NCBI GenBank assembly: GCA_013697725.1
Contig: JACCWI010000040.1
Coordinates: 124,001 to 188,000 of the forward strand
Origin: Tatlockia sp.
Lineage (GTDB): Bacteria > Pseudomonadota > Gammaproteobacteria > Legionellales > Legionellaceae
Direction of reading: 5' to 3'
Length of the DNA: 64,000 nucleotides
The position numbers and the translations under genes are program-made. Below, one piece after another: positions 18,729 to 28,309 of the stretch. The first letter of the stretch is position 1. The number at the start of each line of letters is the position of its first letter. Under the pieces are notes generated by a model. The model made no database searches and was not told where the DNA came from. It was given only the letters and a program-made list of their open reading frames with translations.

Positions 18729-18957
18729 CATTCCTCCTTCTGATCAATCTCCAACCTACTTGTGAGCAAATTGGTCGATTGCATTCGTCCTTAAATGACA
18801 ATCATAAAACCCATATCATACGGGTAATTTCAAAATAACGTAAAATAGAGGTAGGGGACAATAGTTTTTTATAAAAAAAAGGTAAAAAAAAGCAATATTT
18901 GCCAAAAACCTTGTGTTATTGTCGCATCATTGAATTAGGGATGCCTATTTTAGGATA

Positions 18958-21177
18958 ATGTGTTTAAGGTTTGCTTTGGATAATTTAATGACAAAAATTG
19001 GATTGCTAGACGGATTAAATGACAAACAACGCGATGCTGTAACCGCAGCACTGGGTAATACTTTGGTTTTAGCTGGCGCAGGCTCGGGAAAGACGCGCGT
19101 ATTAGTAAGTCGAATTGCTTGGCTTATTGAACATCAACAAATGTCTCCGCATGCTATATTAGCGGTAACTTTTACTAATAAAGCTGCCGGTGAAATGAAG
19201 CAGCGCTTACATTCTATGCTAGCTCATCCTATTGCTGGCCTTTGGGTGGGAACCTTTCATGGTTTATGCCACCGTCTCTTACGCCGTCATTATCAAAGCG
19301 CTAATTTACCCGAACAATTTCATATACTCGACAGTGATGACCAGGCACGCATGATTAAGCGAGTGATCGCTGCATTAAATTTAGATGAAGAGCAATGGCC
19401 GGTTAAACAGGCGCAGAGTTTTATTAATAGTAAAAAAGACGAAGGATTACGCCCGCAACATATCAATGTGCAGAGTTATGGTCCAGGTCGCACCCTGGTT
19501 GAAATCTATAAAGCCTATGAGCAAGTGTGCCGCACTGCTGGCGTCGTTGATTTTGCTGAGTTGTTGCTTAGAACTCATGAATTACTTCGGGATAATCCTG
19601 AACTTTTAGCCTCCTATCGTCAACGGTTTCAAGCTATTTTAGTAGATGAGTTTCAAGATACAAATACCATTCAATATGCCTGGATTCGTTTACTTGCAGG
19701 AGAACATGCAGCCGTAATGGTAGTGGGCGATGATGATCAATCTATCTACGGCTGGCGTGGCGCAAAAGTAGAAAATATTCAAAAATTTGCTAATGATTTT
19801 CATAATACCCAGACTGTAAGACTAGAGCAAAATTACCGCTCAACCTCCACGATTCTTGATGCGGCCAATGCCTTAATTAATAATAATGACTCCAGAATGG
19901 GTAAATCTCTATGGACAGAAGGCGGAATTGGCGAAAAAATTCTAATTTATTCTGCCTTCAATGAATTGGAAGAAGCACGTTTTGTCTCTGAACGAATTGC
20001 TTTGGAGCTCAGTCAGGGGCGCAGCGCTGATGAAATTGCGGTTCTCTACCGTTCAAACGCCCAATCACGAGTACTGGAAGAGGCCTTGTTGCGTGCGCGG
20101 CTTGCCTATCGCATTCATGGCGGCTTGCGTTTCTTTGAACGGGCGGAAATCAAAGATACCTTAGCCTATCTACGGCTAATTGCAAACGTTGATGATGCGA
20201 CTGCTTTTGAGCGTGTGGTAAATTACCCTACTCGTGGTATTGGTGAAAAAACGCTGGAAGAAATTCGTCAAGTCGCAAAAACCAAGAATATTTCCTTGTG
20301 GCATGCGGCAAAATCTATTTTAGATGAGCTCTATTTACCTCAGCGTGCGTCTACTGCCTTAATAAAATTTATTAATCTCATTGAAAATTTACAGCAAAAA
20401 ACTGCGCTAATGGAATTGGATGAACAGATTGGTACTGTCATCGAAGCCAGTGGTCTCTATGCTCATTTTTCTAAAATTAAAGGCGAAAAATCCGAATCCA
20501 GATTAGATAATTTACAAGAATTAATTAACGCCGCGAAACAATTTCGCTACGAACAAGATGAAGATGAATTGCCTATGCTGGTTGCATTTTTAGCTCACGC
20601 TTCTTTAGAAGCGGGTGAAATGCAAGCTGCCGAGCATGAGCGCTATGTTCATTTAATGACTCTTCATGCCGCCAAAGGTTTAGAATTTCCGCTTGTGTTC
20701 TTAGTTGGAATGGAAGAGGGTGTATTTCCTGGAAAACAATCTATAGAAGAACCTGGACGACTGGAAGAAGAACGTCGTCTTTGCTATGTGGGCCTAACTC
20801 GAGCGAAAGAAAAACTAGTCCTCTCCTATGCGGAGATTCGCCGCCAGTATGGACGAGAAGAATACCATCGCCCTTCACGTTTTATTCGCGAATTACCGGC
20901 TCATCTTGTTGAAGAAGTCCGTGTTAATGCTCGTTTTCAAGCGCCGGCGATACAAAAAACAATTTCCCCTGCAGCTTCCTCAGCGGCAAAAAACGCGGGT
21001 CTACGTTTGGGGCAGACTGTAAGTCATGCAAAATTTGGCCAAGGTGTGGTTTTGGCAGTGGAAGGCTCTGGCGCGCATACGCGTGTTCAAATTAAGTTTG
21101 CCGAAGACGGCTGCAAATGGTTAGTGCTTGCTTACGCGAATTTAACTTTTGAGCAAAATAATTGCAGGACTTCTTAA
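18958..21177 (+). CDS. uvrD: DNA helicase II UvrD
   Basis: A superfamily 1A 3'-5' helicase acting in nucleotide excision and mismatch repair. Walker A is Ala-Gly-Ala-Gly-Ser-Gly-Lys-Thr (residues 39-46), motif II is Val-Asp-Glu-Phe-Gln-Asp-Thr, and motif III is Gly-Asp-Asp-Asp-Gln-Ser-Ile-Tyr-Gly-Trp-Arg-Gly. Motif VI is Val-Gly-Leu-Thr-Arg-Ala. The N-terminal Leu-Leu-Asp-Gly-Leu-Asn-Asp-Lys-Gln-Arg is UvrD-specific rather than Rep. The C-terminal Gly-x-x-Val-x-His-x-x-Phe-Gly-x-Gly Tudor-like domain, which binds RNA polymerase, is present. An ATG at 18988 is an alternative start that fits E. coli better. Confidence 0.95.
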   Translation: MCLRFALDNLMTKIGLLDGLNDKQRDAVTAALGNTLVLAGAGSGKTRVLVSRIAWLIEHQQMSPHAILAVTFTNKAAGEMKQRLHSMLAHPIAGLWVGTFHGLCHRLLRRHYQSANLPEQFHILDSDDQARMIKRVIAALNLDEEQWPVKQAQSFINSKKDEGLRPQHINVQSYGPGRTLVEIYKAYEQVCRTAGVVDFAELLLRTHELLRDNPELLASYRQRFQAILVDEFQDTNTIQYAWIRLLAGEHAAVMVVGDDDQSIYGWRGAKVENIQKFANDFHNTQTVRLEQNYRSTSTILDAANALINNNDSRMGKSLWTEGGIGEKILIYSAFNELEEARFVSERIALELSQGRSADEIAVLYRSNAQSRVLEEALLRARLAYRIHGGLRFFERAEIKDTLAYLRLIANVDDATAFERVVNYPTRGIGEKTLEEIRQVAKTKNISLWHAAKSILDELYLPQRASTALIKFINLIENLQQKTALMELDEQIGTVIEASGLYAHFSKIKGEKSESRLDNLQELINAAKQFRYEQDEDELPMLVAFLAHASLEAGEMQAAEHERYVHLMTLHAAKGLEFPLVFLVGMEEGVFPGKQSIEEPGRLEEERRLCYVGLTRAKEKLVLSYAEIRRQYGREEYHRPSRFIRELPAHLVEEVRVNARFQAPAIQKTISPAASSAAKNAGLRLGQTVSHAKFGQGVVLAVEGSGAHTRVQIKFAEDGCKWLVLAYANLTFEQNNCRTS

Positions 21178-21236
21178 GTTTAGCCTAAAAGCTCTTTAAA
21201 TGATACAATGTGCTAGTTAACTAATTAAGAAAAATA

Positions 21237-22334
21237 ATGAGATTCCTTAACAAGCTTTTAAGTTTTTTATTTATAAACTCAAAGATAAATTCTTTGCTAG
21301 AGCATCATGAACTTTATATGATTGCTGAATCAAAAACTGCTAAAATCATCTATAAAAAACTGATTCGCCAATATCTTGGTTTAGGGTTTCCTCTTTCGTT
21401 TCTACCCGGGACTGAGGCTTATGCAGCACGAATAAATTTGTTATCCGTTATAGCCCGGTTAGAAGAGTACCGGCAAAATTCAACGCTTGATAATATTTAT
21501 ATCCATCTTTTTAAACGCACCCTTGCATCGATAAAATATAGTTTGGATAGAGAACGTTTTCAGGGGGATAAGGTATGGGGGGCAAATCGTTTAAATCCTT
21601 TCTTTTACCTCACGCAAATGGGAGTAATTTTTGTTGGTTTGTTAGCTCGAATAAATTTTAAGCTTCCTCCTCAGTTAGAGTTTCTAGGAGATTATATTGT
21701 TTTACTGGATCACCTTTTAATCCCCCTTTATATAATTACTTTTGTTATGCTAGTACTGGTAATGTGTGTTCATTTCACTCTATATTTTGCCACAGAAATT
21801 CTATTGAACAGTTTAAACAGTTTAATTATGGAACCTTTTATTTTTGCCTATGAAGTGCTAAAGCAGTTTTTCGAAAAGGAACAATTCACCCAAATTCCCA
21901 GTATTGAATACTCTGAGCTAGACCCTCTTAGAAAAACTATAGACATGAATGGTGAAGTTATTGAAACGGATAAACAAGCTAGATTAGAAATTCCAAAATG
22001 TTATCCCACAACTGAAAAGACTTTGATTGAAGGCTCAAAAGAATTAATTAACTCCTTTAAATTTCACCAAAATACTTTATTTTTTAAAGCTTATAAAAAC
22101 ACCGGTTTTTTTCAGCAAGATAAGGAAATCATTCAAGACAGCCATGCCCAATTAAAAGCGATGCAAGCTTTTTATTGGTTTGCTCTGCAGTTATTCCCAA
22201 TAGAGCTTAGCGAAATTATCTTTGACTGTTGTGTAAAAACACCGACTTTAGGGTTATTAAGCCCTAGACTTAGAAATTTAACCCATAAAACAGCTGAAGA
22301 GGAATTAAATTATTCGAATTATGCAATTATTTGA
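21237..22334 (+). CDS. Membrane protein of unknown family, first of a tandem pair
   Basis: A 365-residue protein not recognised from any family. Two adjacent membrane spans are predicted around residues 128-148 and 158-185. A long soluble tail follows, ending in Pro-Arg-Leu-Arg-Asn-Leu-Thr-His-Lys. The next gene is a paralogue: both begin with Phe-Leu-Asn-x-Leu-Leu-Ser-Phe-Leu-Phe-Ile-Asn-Ser-Lys and share Leu-Ser-Phe-x-Pro-Gly-Thr-Glu-x-Tyr, Glu-Pro-Phe-Ile-Phe-Ala-Tyr-Glu-Val, Leu-Ile-Glu-Gly-Ser-Lys and the C-terminal block. Near the end, Phe-Pro-Ile-Glu-Leu-Ser-Glu-Ile-Ile looks like the start of an F-box-type helix, but this is weak. Probably Legionella-specific; a secreted effector that inserts into host membranes is one possibility. 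Confidence 0.7.
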   Translation: MRFLNKLLSFLFINSKINSLLEHHELYMIAESKTAKIIYKKLIRQYLGLGFPLSFLPGTEAYAARINLLSVIARLEEYRQNSTLDNIYIHLFKRTLASIKYSLDRERFQGDKVWGANRLNPFFYLTQMGVIFVGLLARINFKLPPQLEFLGDYIVLLDHLLIPLYIITFVMLVLVMCVHFTLYFATEILLNSLNSLIMEPFIFAYEVLKQFFEKEQFTQIPSIEYSELDPLRKTIDMNGEVIETDKQARLEIPKCYPTTEKTLIEGSKELINSFKFHQNTLFFKAYKNTGFFQQDKEIIQDSHAQLKAMQAFYWFALQLFPIELSEIIFDCCVKTPTLGLLSPRLRNLTHKTAEEELNYSNYAII

Positions 22335-22486
22335 ATTCGCAGAGTATCTTTATTCGTCGGCTTACTATTGTGTCATTAAGACGATTCTTTCTAATAATTG
22401 GAATTAGATCAAAGAATTTTAATGGCCTAAATCTTTACAGATTGATTTAAATATAATAAAATATGGTTTTTCATGGGTAAAGTTCT

Positions 22487-23728
22487 ATGGAATTTCTGAA
22501 TGAATTATTAAGTTTTTTATTTATAAACTCAAAGGCAAATTCTTTAATTAAAGGTAAAAATAAAAAGTTTGAATTAATTGCCGCTCAAGACATTTATACA
22601 AGAGAGATTAGAAGCCTGTTAGGGTTTGGATTTGTCCTATCTTTTATACCCGGTACTGAACCTTATTCAGCACGAATGAACTTGTTATCTCATATTATAC
22701 GTTTTGAATCTAATCATACAGCTATACATAATATCTTAAATTATTTATTTTTAAGCCAGGTTAAATCTATTTATAAAAGTTTATTTGAAACTGATAACCT
22801 CTTTAAATTAATACGAAAAAATAAAAAATGGAACCGTGTAAATCCTTTTTTATACCTTACCAAGCTATTTATATATTTTATTTTTATAATTATAGGCTTA
22901 GTTATTGGTCTAGCTAGTTTTGTATCGGTGCTATTGGAACTTCATAACAATAAGAAACTCGACCTTTTTTTAATGATTATATTTTTACCGATTTTCTATA
23001 TTTTTATGTTTGCATTGAGTTGGCCAGTATTAGCTTATATGGTGTTATATTATATTACAGAACTAAGCTTAAACTTCTTATATACCTTATTAGTTGAACC
23101 TTTCATTTTTGCTTACGAAGTAATAAAACAGCTTTATGATAATTGGTCAACACAATCCTTATTAATTCCAACTGAGGATTTTTTAAAATTAACTGATCTT
23201 AGTGTGGCAGTTGAACTGCAAACTATTGAGGCCAATGCAAAATATTTAGAAGTCGAAATTGACAATTTGCAAGAGCAAATTTCTAGTCTAAAAGAGATTT
23301 TACCTACATCAGAACTGACTTTGATTGAAGGTTCGAAAGATTTAATTACAAATTATAAGAAATATCAAAATTCCGTTTTTTTTAAGGTGGATAAGAAGTC
23401 CTTACCACAGAAAAGCATGGGTACAATTGCAAGATTTGTCAACCCGAAAACCAGGTCGGGCCAACTTGCTTTATCCCAGCGACGGCCGAAAAAGGAAAGG
23501 GATTCTATTGTTGATCACCATAATCAAGTCGAAAATATGCATGCTTTTCACTTATATGCTCGTTATGTTTTTCCAGCAGAATTAAATGAAATTATTTACA
23601 GTTTCTGTTTGAAATCGCCTACCTTAGGATTTTTAATTCCTCGTCTCAGAAACTTAACGCATAAAGCGATAAATGAAGAGGTTGCTCAGGACGATAGCTT
23701 GATTGCAAGCAACCAAGCTACTCTCTAG
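22487..23728 (+). CDS. Membrane protein of unknown family, second of a tandem pair
   Basis: A 413-residue paralogue of the preceding gene, with near-identical DNA over the first dozen codons (21256-21281 against 22506-22531). Two strong hydrophobic spans lie around residues 124-146 and 160-190. It differs by an inserted predicted coiled coil at about residues 244-272 (Leu-Gln-Thr-Ile-Glu-Ala-Asn and then Leu-Gln-Glu-Gln-Ile-Ser-Ser-Leu) and by a basic loop near residue 320. The conserved tail Phe-Pro-Ala-Glu-Leu-Asn-Glu-Ile-Ile and Pro-Arg-Leu-Arg-Asn-Leu-Thr-His-Lys matches its partner. The 152-base gap between the two holds nothing recognised. Function is unknown. Confidence 0.7.
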   Translation: MEFLNELLSFLFINSKANSLIKGKNKKFELIAAQDIYTREIRSLLGFGFVLSFIPGTEPYSARMNLLSHIIRFESNHTAIHNILNYLFLSQVKSIYKSLFETDNLFKLIRKNKKWNRVNPFLYLTKLFIYFIFIIIGLVIGLASFVSVLLELHNNKKLDLFLMIIFLPIFYIFMFALSWPVLAYMVLYYITELSLNFLYTLLVEPFIFAYEVIKQLYDNWSTQSLLIPTEDFLKLTDLSVAVELQTIEANAKYLEVEIDNLQEQISSLKEILPTSELTLIEGSKDLITNYKKYQNSVFFKVDKKSLPQKSMGTIARFVNPKTRSGQLALSQRRPKKERDSIVDHHNQVENMHAFHLYARYVFPAELNEIIYSFCLKSPTLGFLIPRLRNLTHKAINEEVAQDDSLIASNQATL

Positions 23729-23743
23729 TTTAGATAAAAGCCC

Positions 23744-23797
23744 GAGCCACGTAATGAGCTATGAGAAAGCGCAGAGCTAACTAATTATCGTGGGCTC
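23744..23797 (+). terminator. Imperfect hairpin after the tandem pair, possible terminator or structured RNA
   Basis: The segment 23744-23755 pairs imperfectly with 23784-23797 (two single-base bulges). It lies just after the second paralogue. A shorter ACCC/GGGT stem follows at about 23807-23821, ahead of a T-rich stretch at 23831-23843. It may be a terminator for the paralogue pair. Confidence 0.35.
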
Positions 23798-23873
23798 TAG
23801 CATTTAACCCAATTTTAGGGTAGATCTGAATAATTATTTTTTTCAGCAGACTATTAACTTGAGGAATTAAATT

Positions 23874-23993
23874 ATGAGCAAAAATCTTGATACCAAAAAA
23901 AACACCAAAAAAAAACCCTTAAAAACAGCGAGTGAGAAAAAAGCTGCTAAGCGAGCGAAAAAGAATGATTCAACTTATAAGTACGACCATTAA
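23874..23993 (+). CDS. 39-residue lysine-rich basic protein
   Basis: A very short frame with good signals: GAGGA upstream and an ATG start. The product is Met-Ser-Lys-Asn-Leu-Asp-Thr followed by many lysines and Lys-Lys-Ala-Ala-Lys-Arg-Ala-Lys-Lys near the end. Small lysine-rich proteins of this style, as I recall, are widespread in proteobacteria but of unknown role. The stop codon overlaps the convergent yacG stop by two bases. Nucleic-acid or ribosome binding is plausible from charge alone. No other function can be proposed. Confidence 0.6.
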   Translation: MSKNLDTKKNTKKKPLKTASEKKAAKRAKKNDSTYKYDH

Positions 23994-24205
23994 GTATCCA
24001 GGTCTGGATTATCGAAATCTTCCTCAAGCGACTCCGAGGCCTCTTCGTTGAGCGTTTTGCCTGGGATTTTATGATTTTCACTAGCCCAATCGCCTAAATC
24101 GATTAATTTGCAGCGTTCAGAGCAAAAAGGCTTGAAAGGATTGTCGGTGGTCCAGGTTTTATTTTTACCACAGTTGGGGCAGTTTATTTTTTCGAAATTG
24201 GTCAT
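23990..24205 (-). CDS. yacG: DNA gyrase inhibitor YacG, zinc-binding
   Basis: A 71-residue protein with a four-cysteine zinc site, Cys-Pro-Asn-Cys and Cys-Ser-Glu-Arg-Cys, within the YacG signature (Pro-Phe-x-Pro-Phe-Cys-Ser-x-Arg-Cys-x-Leu-Ile-Asp-Leu-Gly-x-Trp). YacG binds GyrB and blocks DNA binding by gyrase in E. coli. It is not next to coaE or pilD here, its common neighbours. The acidic C-terminal tail is also typical. Confidence 0.93.
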   Translation of the reverse strand: MTNFEKINCPNCGKNKTWTTDNPFKPFCSERCKLIDLGDWASENHKIPGKTLNEEASESLEEDFDNPDLDT

Positions 24206-24404
24206 TTTTATTTCTTAAAAGATTTAGTAAGTGAGCCTGATAGATTTCCAGATAATACCTCAATTTTATAGGCTAACTGTATTCCTAAAATAACATACTG
24301 TTATAACTATCTAAAGACTAAAGAATTCAAGACAGAGCAGAGACTCCCATATTAGTAGTTATAATATTGGCTAAGTGTCCTGGCTCGTCGAATCGGCAAG
24401 CAGG

Positions 24405-26012
24405 CTAAGCTGTTGCTAGGTAATCTTTGCCAAATTGGTCCAAATAATCATTATAATTACCCAAATAATTTTGCACGCCATATTGTTCAGTTAACACTAA
24501 AACTCGTGTGGAAATTAAGTCAATAAAATAACGATTATGGCTTACAAAAAGTACAGCACCTTCAAAGGCTTGGATAGCTTCAATCAGGGCATCGATTGAC
24601 TCAAGATCTAAATGGTTGGTAGGCTCGTCAAAAATCAAAACGTTATGCTTTTCTAAAATTAATTTAGCCATTATAAGTCTTGCGGATTCTCCACCGCTTA
24701 GCATTGCAATCTTTTTATCAACATCAGCACCACGAAATAATACCTGACCTAAAACCTTTCTGATTTCTTGAGAGGGTGCGGCGATATTATCTTCCATCCA
24801 TTGCAATAGAGTTTGTTCGGGGTTTAACTGAGTGCGATAATCTTGGGCAAAATAACCAATACTTACTGAGTCCGACCATTCAAAACCACCTTGATCCGAT
24901 TGCAGCTGCTTTAATAGAATTTTCAAAAGAGTTGACTTACCAATTCCATTGGGTCCAATAATTGCGCATTTATCCGCTCGTTGAATAGTAAACGAAACTT
25001 CTTTTAGTAAAATCCTGTCATCAAAGGTTTTATGAAGATTCTCTACTTTTATGACCGATTTACTGGATGGTTTTTTTTGATAAAAATTAAAATGAGGTTT
25101 AAAAATATTAGAATCTTTAATTTCCACTAGTTCAATTCTATCAATCATTTTTTGGCGTGAGGCAGCTTGACTAGCTTTTGAGGCTTTAGCACCAAAGCGG
25201 TCAACGAATCCTTGCAAGGCATCAATTCGTTTTTCCTGGTTTTTTAATTCACTTTGCTTCAAACGCAAACGCTCTTCTTTAGTGAAGCAAAATTTGTCAT
25301 AGTGTCCTGGATAATCAAGCACAGTATCATAATCGATATCAAGAATATTAGTCGAAACCTTATTTAAGAAGCTGCGATCATGGGAAATAAAAATCAATAA
25401 TCCTTTGAACGAGGTTTTTAGAAAGTCTTCAAGCCAAGCTATGGATAAAATATCCAAGTGGTTGGTTGGCTCATCAAGCAACATAATATCGGGCTGTTGG
25501 TAAAGAACCTGAGCAAGTAAAACACGTAATTTATAACCGCCTGATAAAGCGCTTAGAGGGCCAAAATGAAATTTTTCAGCAATGCCTAAACCAATCAATA
25601 AATTCTTAGCAATTGATTCGGCTTCATAGCCTCCCTGATGCATCACGATTTCTTCTAATTCACTTAAGCGATATCCGTCTGCTTCAGTGAACTCTTCTTT
25701 AGAATAGAGCCTATCCTTATCCTGTAGCGCATCCCATAAGATTGTATTGCCACGAATTACCACATCGATGAGATTATCATTTTCATAACGGAAATGATCC
25801 TGTTTTAAAATACCGACTTTAAGATTTTTTGCTTTTTCAACAGAACCGGTTGATGCTTGTTCCTCACCAGCAAGAATTTTTAAAAATGTCGATTTTCCAG
25901 TGCCATTGGCACCAACAACGCCGTAACGTTGAGTAGGTAAAAGAATTAAATCCACCGCCTGGAACAAGGATTTTGTACCAAAACGCATACCTAAATTTCT
26001 TAAATCTAACAT
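24405..26012 (-). CDS. ABC-F family ATPase (YbiT-like)
   Basis: A soluble tandem ABC ATPase without membrane domains, of the ABC-F class that acts on the ribosome. Two Walker A motifs (Gly-Ala-Asn-Gly-Thr-Gly-Lys-Ser and Gly-Pro-Asn-Gly-Ile-Gly-Lys-Ser) and two signature motifs (Leu-Ser-Gly-Gly-Tyr and Leu-Ser-Gly-Gly-Glu) are present. Two Walker B blocks end Asp-Glu-Pro-Thr-Asn-His-Leu-Asp. The linker between domains is rich in charged residues, as in YbiT. A frame extends to 26081, but homology begins at the ATG at 26012 (Met-Leu-Asp-Leu-Arg-Asn-Leu), giving 535 residues. It lies 13 bases after a cold-shock gene on the same strand, so both may be expressed in the cold. Confidence 0.92.
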   Translation of the reverse strand: MLDLRNLGMRFGTKSLFQAVDLILLPTQRYGVVGANGTGKSTFLKILAGEEQASTGSVEKAKNLKVGILKQDHFRYENDNLIDVVIRGNTILWDALQDKDRLYSKEEFTEADGYRLSELEEIVMHQGGYEAESIAKNLLIGLGIAEKFHFGPLSALSGGYKLRVLLAQVLYQQPDIMLLDEPTNHLDILSIAWLEDFLKTSFKGLLIFISHDRSFLNKVSTNILDIDYDTVLDYPGHYDKFCFTKEERLRLKQSELKNQEKRIDALQGFVDRFGAKASKASQAASRQKMIDRIELVEIKDSNIFKPHFNFYQKKPSSKSVIKVENLHKTFDDRILLKEVSFTIQRADKCAIIGPNGIGKSTLLKILLKQLQSDQGGFEWSDSVSIGYFAQDYRTQLNPEQTLLQWMEDNIAAPSQEIRKVLGQVLFRGADVDKKIAMLSGGESARLIMAKLILEKHNVLIFDEPTNHLDLESIDALIEAIQAFEGAVLFVSHNRYFIDLISTRVLVLTEQYGVQNYLGNYNDYLDQFGKDYLATA

Positions 26013-26025
26013 AACAGACCGATTC

Positions 26026-26229
26026 CTAAATAACTGTGACTTGAGATGCAAATTTGCCTTTTTCGCCACGCTCAAGAACATAATTAACGCGTTGCCCTTC
26101 TTTTAATTCTTTATAGCCTGAAGATTGAACAGCAGAAAAATGCACAAAGACCTCGGTTGCCCCTTCATCTGGTGTAATAAAACCGTAACCTTTAATTTTA
26201 TTGAAGCGGTTCACTGTTCCTGATTGCAT
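26026..26229 (-). CDS. Cold-shock domain protein (Csp), second copy
   Basis: A 67-residue OB-fold RNA chaperone with RNP1-like Lys-Gly-Tyr-Gly-Phe-Ile and RNP2-like Val-Phe-Val-His-Phe-Ser. The tyrosine replaces the usual tryptophan or phenylalanine in RNP1, a conservative change. It is upstream of the ABC-F gene with a 13-base gap and probably cotranscribed. It differs clearly from the copy at 18507, so the two are not recent duplicates. Confidence 0.92.
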   Translation of the reverse strand: MQSGTVNRFNKIKGYGFITPDEGATEVFVHFSAVQSSGYKELKEGQRVNYVLERGEKGKFASQVTVI

Positions 26230-26496
26230 ACGATATTCCTATTAAAAAACACAAGATTTAAGGGTTAAAAATTATTGAACAAGTTTAACACAATTTATTA
26301 ATGTTGTAACTATTAACAAACTGCCTTAAATTGCAATGGCCAGTTGAACAAAAACTATTTGAGAAAAATAATTAAACGCATAGTTTTTAAAATTTACAAT
26401 AATGCGGTTTTTCTGGACTAAAACATTGAATTTAATTCAGGCTGGTGCTACGGTTTGATGGCTAAAAAATTTAATTATCGATCTAAGGGGAAAGCT

Positions 26497-27291
26497 GTGA
26501 AATTTACAAGTATGTTAACTGCAAATGCATTGGCAATTGCCATGGTATCACCTGCGGCAATTGCTGCAGCTACTGATGCAGGTACAGGTTCTGTTTCTGA
26601 TGCACAAAAAATGCAAGTTGAAAAAATTGTGCATGATTATTTAGTTAATAATCCAGAAATTTTATTAGAAGCCTCACAAGCGCTACAACAAAAACAACAA
26701 AAAACAATGCAAGTTCAAGCTCAAGCTGCTATCCAGTCTAATGCGGAGCAAATATTTAATGATGCTTTGACTACAGTCGGCAATCCTAAAGGTAATGTTA
26801 CTCTCGTTGAATTTTTTGATTATCAATGCATTCACTGCAAAAAGATGTCACCTATTATTAGCGAATTAGTAAAACAAAATCCAAATCTGCGAGTTGTTTA
26901 CAAAGAATTTCCTATTTTTGGTAATACCTCGGAAGTCGCATCTAAAGCTGCTTTAGCTGCTGCAATGCAAGGTAAATATTTAGTGCTTCATACCGCTTTA
27001 TTGAAGCTGGATGGACGCTTGACTGATGAAATGATTATGGATGCCGCCAAATCAGCAGGCCTGGATGTTGCTAAACTAAAAACTGATATGGATAGCAAAG
27101 CCGTGACCGAGGCGCTGGAAGCTAACCGTCAGCTCGCTGAGAAATTACATTTGATGGGCACGCCGGCTTTCATTGTTGTAGCTACTCCTCAAGGTAAAAT
27201 GAAAGCGGGTAGTACTCCAGCCTTCATTCCCGGTGCAGCAAGCGAACAAACTTTACAAGATTTAGTTAAAAAAGAAAGCACAAATTCCTAA
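26497..27291 (+). CDS. DsbA2/Com1-like periplasmic thiol-disulfide oxidoreductase
   Basis: A thioredoxin-fold enzyme of the DsbA group that forms or isomerises disulfides in the periplasm. The active site is Cys-Ile-His-Cys in Asp-Tyr-Gln-Cys-Ile-His-Cys-Lys-Lys, and the cis-proline loop is Gly-Thr-Pro-Ala-Phe. Ahead of this is a glutamine-rich helical segment (Val-Asn-Asn-Pro-Glu-Ile-Leu-Leu-Glu-Ala). It resembles the dimerisation region of Legionella DsbA2 and Coxiella Com1, which serve Dot/Icm assembly in Legionella. The frame opens at 26455. The GTG at 26497 has AAGGGG seven bases upstream and yields a textbook signal peptide (Met-Lys-Phe-Thr to Ala-Ile-Ala-Ala), so I chose it. Confidence 0.88.
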   Translation: MKFTSMLTANALAIAMVSPAAIAAATDAGTGSVSDAQKMQVEKIVHDYLVNNPEILLEASQALQQKQQKTMQVQAQAAIQSNAEQIFNDALTTVGNPKGNVTLVEFFDYQCIHCKKMSPIISELVKQNPNLRVVYKEFPIFGNTSEVASKAALAAAMQGKYLVLHTALLKLDGRLTDEMIMDAAKSAGLDVAKLKTDMDSKAVTEALEANRQLAEKLHLMGTPAFIVVATPQGKMKAGSTPAFIPGAASEQTLQDLVKKESTNS

Positions 27292-27403
27292 TTAAAGGAA
27301 CTTTTAGTGGTGGCTGTCCTTGTTTATTTCTACTTTGCAACGGCGGTCACTCATCTGAATTAATTTTGCCCCATGCTGTTTTCGTAAAAATTTTGAGATC
27401 TAA

Positions 27404-28309
27404 ATGACAAAGCCAAGTAGTTTTCAAGACATTATTTTAACCTTGCAGCAATTTTGGGCTTCCCAAGGTTGTGTTATTTTACAACCCTTGGATATTGAGG
27501 TTGGCGCTGGAACCTTTCATCCCGCCACATTTCTGCGTGCAATTGGTCCAGAACCTTGGTCAGCCGCTTACGTTCAACCTTCACGTCGACCTACTGATGG
27601 CCGCTATGGTGAAAATCCTAACCGTCTGCAACATTATTATCAATTTCAGGTTGTCTTAAAACCTTCACCATTAAACATTCAGGAAATATACCTGGATTCA
27701 CTGCGTGTTTTAGGGGTTGATCCTTTAATTGATGATCTACGCTTCGTGGAAGACAATTGGGAATCGCCTACTTTAGGGGCTTGGGGTCTAGGCTGGGAAG
27801 TTTGGCAAAATGGTATGGAAATCTCACAATTTACTTATTTCCAACAAGTAGGTGGGTTGGTATGTAAGCCGATAACAGGTGAATTAACTTACGGTCTTGA
27901 ACGAGTAGCAATGTATGTCTTAGGTGTAGATAATATTCTTGATCTACCTTGGTGCAAAACTGCAGAAGGTTTAGTTAGCTACCGGGACGTCTTTCACCAA
28001 AATGAAGTTGAGATGTCAGCTTATAATTTTGAACATGCAAATGTTGCAGCATTAAATCAACAATTTGATTATTATGAAGTAGAAGCAATAAAACTCGTTG
28101 CGTTGAATCTTCCCTTACCGGCTTATGAAATGGTTATGAAAGCTTCTCATGCTTTCAATTTACTCGATGCAAGAAAAGCGATTTCGGTTACTGAACGGCA
28201 ACGCTATATCTTAAGAGTGAGGCATCTTTCCAGAGCAGTGGCGCAAGCTTATTATGAAGCGCGCGAAGTCTTAGGTTTCCCTATGCAGGCGGTGTGTCAT
28301 GGCGAATGA
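27404..28309 (+). CDS. glyQ: Glycyl-tRNA synthetase alpha chain
   Basis: The catalytic subunit of bacterial tetrameric glycyl-tRNA synthetase. The N terminus Phe-Gln-Asp-Ile-Ile-Leu-x-Leu-Gln-x-Phe-Trp and [12 protein letters not shown] are family hallmarks. 301 residues, normal. Its end overlaps glyS by 11 bases, ensuring balanced subunits. Confidence 0.97.
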   Translation: MTKPSSFQDIILTLQQFWASQGCVILQPLDIEVGAGTFHPATFLRAIGPEPWSAAYVQPSRRPTDGRYGENPNRLQHYYQFQVVLKPSPLNIQEIYLDSLRVLGVDPLIDDLRFVEDNWESPTLGAWGLGWEVWQNGMEISQFTYFQQVGGLVCKPITGELTYGLERVAMYVLGVDNILDLPWCKTAEGLVSYRDVFHQNEVEMSAYNFEHANVAALNQQFDYYEVEAIKLVALNLPLPAYEMVMKASHAFNLLDARKAISVTERQRYILRVRHLSRAVAQAYYEAREVLGFPMQAVCHGE

